From NCBI GenBank assembly GCA_021163645.1, contig JAGGTN010000013.1, forward strand, positions 1 through 37,449: DNA of 37,449 bases, given 5' to 3'. Each line of letters starts with the position of its first letter. Position 1 is the first letter of the stretch. The position numbers were made by a program, and so were the translations under genes. This document shows, piece by piece, positions 28,256-36,859 of the stretch. The DNA is from Microcaldota archaeon (GTDB lineage: Archaea > Micrarchaeota > Micrarchaeia > Anstonellales > JAGGTN01). The notes beneath the pieces were generated by a model that ran no database searches, was not told the origin of the DNA, and saw nothing but the letters and a program-made list of their open reading frames with translations.

Positions 28256-29269
28256 CTAACCAATATACCAATACACCAATATACCCAACAGTATTAATAT
28301 CAGAGAAGATGGAAAAATGCATATTTTATGATTATCCTCATCATTAATATTTTCATTATCAACATTTTTAAAATAAACTGTCTGGTCATGTGTAAAATTC
28401 TTATCAATCTTCTGGCCATTGCATATAATTTCATGAACATCAGAAGTCAATGCTATTTCTCTGTCATAAACATCTGTGGGCTTACGTTTGAACATTAAAT
28501 ATTCTTTACCATCAACATAGAATTTAGATGAATTGCATTTGACATTCAATCTTATCCCACGGTCAAGGCCGATATTTATTGTTCTATTATTCCCGAAGAG
28601 ATATTCAATACTCTTATTTTTATATCCTTTTGCATGAGCATGAATGGTATAAACTCCTGCCTGTACACATCCAGGTTTTGGCGAAACATCAACACCACTT
28701 ATGTCCTCACCTGAATAAATATCATAAACATGATAGTCATAACATACTGTCTTGTTTGGTATCTTAACAGGATAAAGAGTAGTATTTAACACTGGGTCAA
28801 CCGAGTTAGCAAACAATATGTCATAATCATAATGGGTTTTATTATAAGCACTGACCTTGTACATGCCATCAGGCACTGTAAACGTCTGGCATCCTGTTCC
28901 GTTCAATGAATATTGTAAATTATCACCGCGTTTGTTCATATAATAAACAGAATACGTATAAGTAGAACTATCATTTACGCATACATGAATGTCATATGTG
29001 CAATTACGATTAGGTACTGAACTCATATACACTGTCAGATTATTAAGATTGGCCGATGAGGCATTAGTAAGGTTAATCATATTAACATAATACTCAGGCA
29101 TGTCATAAGAGAAAATATAATAAGTCCCATCATTAAAATTATTTGAAATATTAATCATACCGTTCTGGTCGCTCATTCCAATAATTGTATTGGGATCAGA
29201 CCATAACCCCATACCTTCAATTGGCTGATAAGTTAAGTTATTCAATATGATCAACATAGTAAAAAGCAT
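28256..29269 (-). CDS. Surface protein with PEGA/CarboxypepD_reg-like domains and C-terminal TM anchor
   Basis: 'YNKTHYDYDILFANSVDPVLNTTLYPV', 'PKPGCVQAGVYTIHAHAKGYKNKSIEYLFG', C-terminal 'SSLILILLGILVYWYIG'. Confidence 0.75.
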   Translation of the reverse strand: MLFTMLIILNNLTYQPIEGMGLWSDPNTIIGMSDQNGMINISNNFNDGTYYIFSYDMPEYYVNMINLTNASSANLNNLTVYMSSVPNRNCTYDIHVCVNDSSTYTYSVYYMNKRGDNLQYSLNGTGCQTFTVPDGMYKVSAYNKTHYDYDILFANSVDPVLNTTLYPVKIPNKTVCYDYHVYDIYSGEDISGVDVSPKPGCVQAGVYTIHAHAKGYKNKSIEYLFGNNRTINIGLDRGIRLNVKCNSSKFYVDGKEYLMFKRKPTDVYDREIALTSDVHEIICNGQKIDKNFTHDQTVYFKNVDNENINDEDNHKICIFPSSLILILLGILVYWYIG

Positions 29270-29281
29270 TTGACATGTCCC

Positions 29282-29333
29282 CCATTAACTATTAAGATCA
29301 AACCTCTCCATTAACTATTAAGATCAAACCTCT
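29282..29333. repeat. Perfect 26-bp tandem duplication (CCATTAACTATTAAGATCAAACCTCT)x2
   Basis: 29282-29307 and 29308-29333 are identical. Confidence 0.95.
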
Positions 29334-29416
29334 TAAATTCCGACAATATAATAACAAATTATAAATCTAAAAACTAAAAATAAAAACAAAATAAAAGGGA
29401 AAAAAGAAAAAATCCC

Positions 29417-31522
29417 TTACTGGCATGATACCTTAAAGTTGACTGTCGTTGTCCCGCCTATCGCAACATTCTTGTTTTCTTTCATCACTGGTACACAACC
29501 GCCCTTAAGCACTTTGACATCATAATTCCCTGCACTTAAGTCACCGACTGTATAATCACCGCTTGTATCAGTTATATCAGTACCTTCAACTGTTGTTGTA
29601 CCTGCATCATACACTTTCACTAATGCATCAGCGATTGCAGTATCTGTCCAACTCATTACTGTACCGATTATTTCACCATGCTTATTCAATGTTATCTCAT
29701 CATATGTATTACCACTGTAAAATCCTATACCTGCCTTACTTCCAGTATCATAGCCGTCATGTGATGCGGTCCAGTCATAAACACCTGATGGAATCTCAAA
29801 TGTTACATTACCTGTTGCATCGGTTGTTCCTGAATAAGTACCAGAATCACCAGCCAACTCAACTGTTGCGTTATCTAAATCATATTCACTTGCGCCATCA
29901 AATCCATTGACATGGATTGTTACGTTAATCATCTCTTGACCTAATGTAAAGTTCTGCTCAACATCTAAATTAGCAAGGTCAACTGTCACTGTTGCGTTAT
30001 CGCCTGAATAGAACTGTTTATTCGCAGTCATATCATATGTACCTTCTTCTACTTCTGTGAATTCATAGTAACCTGATTCATCTGTTAATGTCCATCTTCC
30101 GTCAAGTGTAACGTTTGCATTTTCCAATACATTTGCACCGTCGGTCACATAACCATGGACAATACCGTTCTTTGTCAATGTATCATTGAGTTCTATTGTT
30201 TGACCATCAGTTGTTAAAGTACCGTTTGCACTCTCTTTACTGTTATAACCTTCCTTTTCTGCATATACTTTGTATGTGCCAAGCTCTTGGTTTAAGAATT
30301 CATAATAACCGCTTGCGTTTGCTGTTGTTGAATCCATATCATTCCATGCTGAGCCATCCCACTTCATCAAATAAACTGTTGCAGAATCTATCCCATTACT
30401 ATTAGTATCTAAGATATAACCTGTTATATCTCCATTGTCATAATACGTCAAAGTCATGTTTGCCCATACTGTTTCACCATGGATTCCTGCTACATTGGTT
30501 TGGTTGCTATAATACTCATCTTTACTTGCATATACTGTGTATGCTCCTGCTGGGCATGAGAGTTCATAGTAACCTGTTGCATCTGTTAATGCAGTATCAT
30601 CGCATCCCTCAGATGTTTCTACTGTTGCATCCTCAATAGGACTGCTAGTATCAGCATCTGTTATATAACCCTCAATTATCATATTCTGCTCATACAAGAC
30701 TGCATTAACCTCTGTACCAGTATCACCTGTGACAACTACATCATCAGTTTCATCGTCATCATAACCGTCTAAATGGAATGTTACATTGTATGTGCCTTCA
30801 ACTATTGGAATGTTATATGTGCCATCAGCTGCTGTCAACGTACTAGCAACTAAAGTTGCACCATCCCATACACTAACATTGACACCTGCAAGATTGTTTG
30901 AACTGTCATCAGTCACTGTACCATAAATCCAACCATTCTTTGTCAGTGTAAAGTTCTGAGTTGTTGTTGCACCGTCGTTAACAACTACTTCAGAAGCTGA
31001 ACCATCATTGTATCCATCCATAGTAACATCCATGGTATAGGAATCTGCTGGAATGCCTGGAAAATCATAATAACCGTTTTCATCAGTTGTGTCTTCTGTA
31101 TCAACAGTTAAACCTGTATTTTCCACATGAACAGTTGCGCCAGCTATAGGCAAACCGCTTGTATCTTTGACATAACCTTCAAGGTTACCATTTCCAGGTG
31201 CTTCTGTCAATAGAAAGTTCACTCCCATTGTTTCACCTTCGTTAATCGTCCTTGTTTTCTCTTGAGAATAATAACCTTCTTTTGCACCTATCAATGTATA
31301 ATCACCAGGTTCAACATCTTGTGAATAGTGACAAGAGCCATCTGTGGTTACCTCATAGTCATTGTTAGCATTGTATATATAAACTGTCGCACCTGCAACC
31401 CCTTCGTCACAGTCTCCAGCATTGTTGTATACGTAGCCGTCAAAAGTCCCAGTAGCACCTACCATCCCAATTAGAACAGAAAGCACTACTGCCAGGTATA
31501 TCATTTCTTTAATTTTTTCCAT
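29417..31522 (-). CDS. Secreted protein with about 8 tandem CarboxypepD_reg-like repeats
   Basis: 'GNLEGYVKDTSGLPIAGATVHVENTG…DENGYYDFPGIPADSYTMDVTMDGY'-type units. Start placed at MEKIKEM (31522, with GGAGG upstream) rather than the ORF-track start 31561. Confidence 0.9.
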   Translation of the reverse strand: MEKIKEMIYLAVVLSVLIGMVGATGTFDGYVYNNAGDCDEGVAGATVYIYNANNDYEVTTDGSCHYSQDVEPGDYTLIGAKEGYYSQEKTRTINEGETMGVNFLLTEAPGNGNLEGYVKDTSGLPIAGATVHVENTGLTVDTEDTTDENGYYDFPGIPADSYTMDVTMDGYNDGSASEVVVNDGATTTQNFTLTKNGWIYGTVTDDSSNNLAGVNVSVWDGATLVASTLTAADGTYNIPIVEGTYNVTFHLDGYDDDETDDVVVTGDTGTEVNAVLYEQNMIIEGYITDADTSSPIEDATVETSEGCDDTALTDATGYYELSCPAGAYTVYASKDEYYSNQTNVAGIHGETVWANMTLTYYDNGDITGYILDTNSNGIDSATVYLMKWDGSAWNDMDSTTANASGYYEFLNQELGTYKVYAEKEGYNSKESANGTLTTDGQTIELNDTLTKNGIVHGYVTDGANVLENANVTLDGRWTLTDESGYYEFTEVEEGTYDMTANKQFYSGDNATVTVDLANLDVEQNFTLGQEMINVTIHVNGFDGASEYDLDNATVELAGDSGTYSGTTDATGNVTFEIPSGVYDWTASHDGYDTGSKAGIGFYSGNTYDEITLNKHGEIIGTVMSWTDTAIADALVKVYDAGTTTVEGTDITDTSGDYTVGDLSAGNYDVKVLKGGCVPVMKENKNVAIGGTTTVNFKVSCQ

Positions 31523-31849
31523 ATATATCCCTCCATTTTTAGTAAAAGAATTAATCCTCAAATATCAATCTCATAACATTAATATCAAGGACCTGATAAC
31601 TAATAAAATCTATATCTCATCAGCCAACAATCTGGCCATCAAAAACAATCTACTTATATCCCCCCACAATTTCTAAAAACACCTGACCTTTATATATAGC
31701 AAAACATTTAAAAAGATACCAGTTAATACAGATGGTTGATTATGATACATTGAAATCCAACAACAAAGAGTACTAATTCATACTATCTCTTTGATAACCC
31801 ACTAATTATTGATTTGTGAGTCAGGATTTATAAAAAACTCATCTGAAAC

Positions 31850-32566
31850 TTATCTATCTGTGGCCCTAGCCCCCCATCTCATATACCTATTAGGTACAAT
31901 CTTCTTATAGAATTTCTTCAAGATATAGGTGAGGCTCGGTGCAAATATAAAGGTTTGCCGAATACGATAACCTGGTTTATTTTTAAGTACCTTTAAGAGT
32001 ACCTTGGGATTATTAAATATACTATCTGATGCATCACCATATTCATCTTTGATAATCATGTACGAGTTCCATAACTCAATAGGAAAATGTGCATCGCTAC
32101 CGACTGTGATTGGCTTATTATTCTCAACTGCTAATTTCATCGCCCGAACATTTGCAGATTCGAATAAAGAACGTGAGTTATACCCTTCGATAATATCACA
32201 AGACAGTGCTAATCCCTTATCTTTAACCGCGTTACTTCTGACCCAATCGAATGGATGTGGACTCACTGTCAAACCATCATCTTCCTTAACTCTATCTATC
32301 ATCTCATAATAATCCATCCCTTTAGAATATCGCTGACCATCCTCATTCATATACAAACCTATCATATCACCTTTATCAGTTGTAACCTCAATACCAGGGA
32401 TAAATTTAAGTCCTAACCTACGGGCTATCTTAACACCTCTGAAATTATTATGGTCAGTTATAGCAACATAATAACCTTTCCTCTGAGCTTTGATAAGTAG
32501 ATTTATCCCGTTAAATGAATCATCAGAATATACTGTATGGACATGAAAATCTATTCGAAAAACCAT
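31850..32566 (-). CDS. PHP domain-containing phosphoesterase
   Basis: 'FRIDFHVHTVYSDDSFNGINLLIKAQRKGYYVAITDHNNF', 'GIEVTTDKGDMIGL', 'SPHPFDW', 'ITVGSDAHFP'. SD GGTGAT. Confidence 0.92.
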   Translation of the reverse strand: MVFRIDFHVHTVYSDDSFNGINLLIKAQRKGYYVAITDHNNFRGVKIARRLGLKFIPGIEVTTDKGDMIGLYMNEDGQRYSKGMDYYEMIDRVKEDDGLTVSPHPFDWVRSNAVKDKGLALSCDIIEGYNSRSLFESANVRAMKLAVENNKPITVGSDAHFPIELWNSYMIIKDEYGDASDSIFNNPKVLLKVLKNKPGYRIRQTFIFAPSLTYILKKFYKKIVPNRYMRWGARATDR

Positions 32567-32615
32567 AGTATCACCATATCTGAACCTCTCCTAACTGAAT
32601 AAATCTGTGTTTAAT

Positions 32616-34358
32616 TTAACACATGTTTCTTGTGTTTAATTTAATCATTTGTTTCAACTTTTTTAAACCCATAGTATTGACTATATCTGATTTTCTTGCC
32701 CAACCCCTTCTCGCCGTGCCTATCCCTATTTTCATATGCCATAACTGTTCTGTAGAATGCGAATCAGTACCTATGACGAGTTTCTGCTTTTTATCTATCG
32801 CTTTCCTCACATAGTATGGGCTCAAATCAAGACGGTTAGGAAATGCGTTTATTTCTAAAATAACATTATTGTCCTTTGCGACATCAAGCACTCTATCAAA
32901 ATCAAAATCATACCCTTCCCTGATACCTATCACCCTGCCGAATGGATGAACGATTATATTAACATATTCATTCTCAATCGCTTTTATCATACGTTTTGTC
33001 ATATCCTTCTTTGACATCTTAAATCTAGAATGCACTCCCGCAGATACGATATCCAACTCTGATAATATTCTATCACTAACATCAATGCTCCCATCAGGCA
33101 TAATGTTTGCTTCGACACCTTGTAATACCTTAATACCTTTTACCTTAGAATTAACCAAATCGATTTCTCTTTTCTGCTTCTTGAAATCAGATGGTTTCAA
33201 CCCTCCGCTAACAGGAAGCCCCTTCACAGAATGATCAGTAATCGCGATGTATTCATAACCCATTCCTTTTGCCTTTACCGCAATCTCTTCTATACTATCC
33301 GACCCATCGCTCCAATTACTATGTACATGCAAGTCACCTCTTATATCATCATAACCTATTAGTTTGGGAATCCTATGTTTCAACGCTAAATCTATCTCTC
33401 CTTCATTCTCTCTCATCTCAGGGGGGATATAATCCATACCTAATGAGCGATATATACTTTCTTCAGTCCTAGATGCGACTACGTTATCTGTTCTTCTATC
33501 TATCAATCCATATTCGTTCAACTTATAACCTTTTGAAATAGCTATCTTCCTCAACTTGATATTATGCTGTTTCGACCCAGTAAAATACAACATTCCCGAG
33601 CCATAATTTTTTATATCAAAAACTCTTAAATCACAATCAATTCCTATCTTGAGATATACAGTCGTCTTTTTAAGTCCTTTGACCTGTACTCCTTTAACCT
33701 CTGGCATCCTGACAAAAAAATCCATAATCCTTTTAGGTTTTTTTGATACTACCAGAATATCTATATCCCCAACTGTTTCTTTCATCCTACGAAAAGAACC
33801 CACTACATTAACCTTAGCAATATCCTTATTAGACCTTAATTGAGAGAGTATTTTATCAACGGTGGGAAAAACATCACCAAGTAATAACCTTCCTCTTGTT
33901 TTGTTAAGTAATTCAATCCCTTTGAGTATCTCACGCTCGCTCTGTTCCCCAAACCCCTCCAACTTCCTTATCTTTCCTTTCTCAGCTGCTTCTTTTAGCT
34001 CATCTAATGTCTTGATACCCAACCTTTTGTATAGTTTAATTGCTTTCTTAGGCCCGACCGATGATATAGAAGTCAATGAATCGAAATCAATCGGATATTC
34101 TTTCTTTAACTTTTCATAATGTTTAATCTTTCCAGTTTTCATGAATTCGATTATTTTAGCCGCGAGGTCTTTGCCAATCCCAGGCAATCTAGTCAACCCC
34201 TTTTCCCCCTCTCTCTTATATATATCACTCACGTCCTCATCCAAAGATTCCAACGTTATCGCCGCACGATTATAGGCCCGCGGTTTCCATTTGACATTCT
34301 CAGATTCAAGAATAAGAGCAATCTCACGAAACATCTTAGCAATCTTAAGATTATTCAT
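32616..34358 (-). CDS. polX: DNA polymerase X family protein with C-terminal PHP domain
   Basis: HhH motifs 'LPGIGKDLAAKIIEFMKTG' and 'ISSVGPKKAIKLYKRLGI'; nucleotidyltransferase 'VVGSFRRMKETVGDIDILV'; PHP 'DLHVHSNWSDGSDSIEEIAVKAKGMGYEYIAITDHS'. Confidence 0.95.
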   Translation of the reverse strand: MNNLKIAKMFREIALILESENVKWKPRAYNRAAITLESLDEDVSDIYKREGEKGLTRLPGIGKDLAAKIIEFMKTGKIKHYEKLKKEYPIDFDSLTSISSVGPKKAIKLYKRLGIKTLDELKEAAEKGKIRKLEGFGEQSEREILKGIELLNKTRGRLLLGDVFPTVDKILSQLRSNKDIAKVNVVGSFRRMKETVGDIDILVVSKKPKRIMDFFVRMPEVKGVQVKGLKKTTVYLKIGIDCDLRVFDIKNYGSGMLYFTGSKQHNIKLRKIAISKGYKLNEYGLIDRRTDNVVASRTEESIYRSLGMDYIPPEMRENEGEIDLALKHRIPKLIGYDDIRGDLHVHSNWSDGSDSIEEIAVKAKGMGYEYIAITDHSVKGLPVSGGLKPSDFKKQKREIDLVNSKVKGIKVLQGVEANIMPDGSIDVSDRILSELDIVSAGVHSRFKMSKKDMTKRMIKAIENEYVNIIVHPFGRVIGIREGYDFDFDRVLDVAKDNNVILEINAFPNRLDLSPYYVRKAIDKKQKLVIGTDSHSTEQLWHMKIGIGTARRGWARKSDIVNTMGLKKLKQMIKLNTRNMC

Positions 34359-34462
34359 AATAAATTACCGTATGGAAGTTTTTTAAACTTCTCTTATGCT
34401 TTACATACTTACGATACTTTACATACTTACAGATTCTATTTAACCTTGTACAATACATCAAT

Positions 34463-36313
34463 TCATTCAACAGTAACACTCTTAGCAAGATTTCTCGGCT
34501 TATCAATCTCCCTACCTAAGTGGTCTGCAACATAATATGATAAGAGTTGGAGAGGGATTATATTTATAATAGGAGTTAATTGAGGGATGGTATTAGGTAC
34601 CTTTATTATATAATCATCATTACCAAGATATTTCCTCATTTCATCAACATTATCAGTTATAACTAAAACTTTACCATTTCTTGATTTGATTTCCAAAAGA
34701 TTGTTCAATGTTTTTTGATAGATATCTCTCCCTCCTGTTATGATAAAAACACTCAAAAGATTATCATCAACCAGTGCGATTGGCCCATGTTTCATTTCAC
34801 CAGAGGAATAACCCTCAGCATGGATGTACGCTATCTCTTTCATCTTAAGCGCGCCTTCCAATGCAACAGGATAATTAATATCCCTCCCAAGATAAAGAAA
34901 ATTTTTATATCGTGCAATCATCGGTGCGATATCTCTGATATAATCCTCATTATTAAACACATCTTTAATTTTATTGGGAAGTCTTTTCATTTCATTAATA
35001 ATACTTTGTCTATAATCATCATCGTCTATCAATAACATATTAAACAGATTGATTGCTATTATTTGCGATGTGAATGCCTTGGTTGACGCCACACCTATTT
35101 CCGGGCCGGCATGAAGATACATACCTTTACCAGCCAACCGTGCAATCTGTGAACCTACAGTATTAACAATCCCTGCTACATAAGCCCCCTTATCCTTAAC
35201 AATCTTTAATGCCTCCTTAGTATCAGCTGTCTCTCCCGACTGTGATAGCGCTATACAAACATCATTTCTGAATATCACTGGATCACGATAGATAAATTCT
35301 GAAGCATACTCTGAACGTGATGGGACATGGGCATACCTTTCAGTTATATACATACCTACCATACCAGCATACAGACTCGTCCCACAACCCAAATAGATGA
35401 CTCTATTAATATTCCTAGGCAGATTAGGAAAATTATCTCTGACCATAGTATCAAGATGGTCAACCCGAGATATGAAAGCATTCTTAACTGTTGTTGGCTG
35501 TTCATGAATCTCCTTCAACATAAAATGTTTATAACCTGCTTTGGTTATCGCTTCAATATCATAAGGTACTCCTTTAATTTCCTTCTCAATATCAATACCC
35601 TCAAACGATTTAACATCATAATTACCATTAAAATATGCTATTATTAATTCATTATCATTAAGATAAATAACCTTCTTAGTACGGTCTACGAAAGGCATTT
35701 CATCGGAAGATATGATGATTTCATCATTCCCTATACCAACACATAATGGCGATCCTTTTTTTGCACCTATGATGAAATCATCTACTTCTGAGATTACAAG
35801 AAAAGAATATGCACCATCAAGCTTTGTCAGTGTTTTCCTCACGGCTTCAACGAAGTCACCATTGTAAAAATAATCAATTAGATGAGCAATAACTTCACTG
35901 TCTGTTTCACTCGAAAACTTATATCCTTTATCTACTAACTCCTTCTTGAGTGTATAATAATTCTCAATTATTCCATTATGGACTATTGCAAACCGCCCGC
36001 TCATACTAACATGGGGGTGAGCGTTACGTTCACTTGGAGCTCCATGCGTGGCCCACCTGGTATGCCCTATCACTATTTGAGAATCAAACTTAAACCTTCC
36101 ATTCTCTTTGATCTTTTCCTCTAGGTTTGGCATACCAGGAGCAACATCACTCCTTTGAATCCTGCCTACTGATTTTACCGCTTTGATTTTACCTTTCTTA
36201 TCCTTAAACCCAATGCCAACAGAATCATATCCTCTATATTCCAACCTAATCAATCCATTGAATACTACTTCAATCCCATTATCATTTCCGATATATCCAA
36301 TAATACCACACAT
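34463..36313 (-). CDS. glmS: Glutamine--fructose-6-phosphate aminotransferase (isomerizing)
   Basis: 'MCGIIGYIGNDNG' N-terminal nucleophile Cys, 'GHTRWATHGAPSERNAHPH', SIS domains 'IALSQSGETADTKEAL', C-terminal 'LAKSVTVE'. Start corrected from 36406 to 36313 (Met-Cys). Confidence 0.97.
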   Translation of the reverse strand: MCGIIGYIGNDNGIEVVFNGLIRLEYRGYDSVGIGFKDKKGKIKAVKSVGRIQRSDVAPGMPNLEEKIKENGRFKFDSQIVIGHTRWATHGAPSERNAHPHVSMSGRFAIVHNGIIENYYTLKKELVDKGYKFSSETDSEVIAHLIDYFYNGDFVEAVRKTLTKLDGAYSFLVISEVDDFIIGAKKGSPLCVGIGNDEIIISSDEMPFVDRTKKVIYLNDNELIIAYFNGNYDVKSFEGIDIEKEIKGVPYDIEAITKAGYKHFMLKEIHEQPTTVKNAFISRVDHLDTMVRDNFPNLPRNINRVIYLGCGTSLYAGMVGMYITERYAHVPSRSEYASEFIYRDPVIFRNDVCIALSQSGETADTKEALKIVKDKGAYVAGIVNTVGSQIARLAGKGMYLHAGPEIGVASTKAFTSQIIAINLFNMLLIDDDDYRQSIINEMKRLPNKIKDVFNNEDYIRDIAPMIARYKNFLYLGRDINYPVALEGALKMKEIAYIHAEGYSSGEMKHGPIALVDDNLLSVFIITGGRDIYQKTLNNLLEIKSRNGKVLVITDNVDEMRKYLGNDDYIIKVPNTIPQLTPIINIIPLQLLSYYVADHLGREIDKPRNLAKSVTVE

Positions 36314-36597
36314 GTTTACCACCAAGCATATCAAACAAGCATCCAAACAACATCTAATATAAATAAATAAGGCATTCTTATTTTTATAAACCCTTGCTCC
36401 ATCCATGATATATAACCCATAATTTTATATCTCATTTTCCTTTTCCTTATGTATTCTAACTCTCCATTTAGTTGTTGGTAACAATTAACGATGGTTTTTT
36501 AAATATTCAGCATACTAATAAAAATGTTATCCGGCTAATTTACCCAATTGATCTAACGTTAATCATGCCGCGGTAGCTCAGCCTGGGAGAGCACTCC

Positions 36598-36647
36598 AAG
36601 GATTTCAAAGAAATAACTGGAAATTATTATTTCTTTATCTTGGTGAA
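36598..36647 (+). other. tRNA-Phe intron 1 (50 nt, position 30/31)
   Basis: BHB: central helix CACU/GGUG, bulges CC|A and AA|G, outer helix AGGAU/AUCUU, then a 10-bp AAAGAAAUAA/UUAUUUCUUU stem. Confidence 0.8.
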
Positions 36648-36654
36648 GCTGAAG

Positions 36655-36689
36655 CCCAGATTATCGCTGACTCCGTCAGAAAGTCAGAA
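36655..36689 (+). other. tRNA-Phe intron 2 (35 nt, canonical 37/38)
   Basis: Exon helix CUCCG/CGGAG, central helix CUGA/UCAG, bulges AG|C and AA|A; outer helix weak; internal hairpin CUGAC-UCC-GUCAG. Confidence 0.75.
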
Positions 36690-36711
36690 ACGGAGGCGTC
36701 GCCGGTTCAAA

Positions 36712-36763
36712 AAGCCAAAAAAGGAGCCAATAAAACATGAAAATAAGATAAAGGTTGTGAAAA
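36712..36763 (+). other. tRNA-Phe intron 3 (52 nt, T-loop position 59/60)
   Basis: Exon helix GCCGG/CCGGC, central helix UUCA/UGAA, bulges AA|A and AA|U, outer helix AGCC/GGUU with one extra unpaired G. Confidence 0.8.
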
Positions 36764-36859
36764 TCCGGCCCGCGGCATACACATGGTTTTAGAATCAATA
36801 AGAATAGGATTTTAAATACTTTCATACTTATTATCATTATATCTATTGAAGGTGCTGAT

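Larger units (their letters stand above)
36567..36777 (+). tRNA. tRNA-Phe(GAA) with three introns (30/31, 37/38, 59/60); exons 36567-36597, 36648-36654, 36690-36711, 36764-36777
   Basis: Joined exons: GCCGCGG-UA-GCUC-AGCCUGGGA-GAGC-A-CUCCG-CUGAAGA-CGGAG-GCGUC-GCCGG-UUCAAAU-CCGGC-CCGCGGC-A, 74 nt with all four stems fully paired. Confidence 0.88.

Noticed and set aside
36314-36406. 31-aa N-terminal extension of GlmS in the ORF track
   Set aside because: GlmS needs Cys directly after the initiator Met (MCGIIGY); an SD-like GGTGG precedes that Met.
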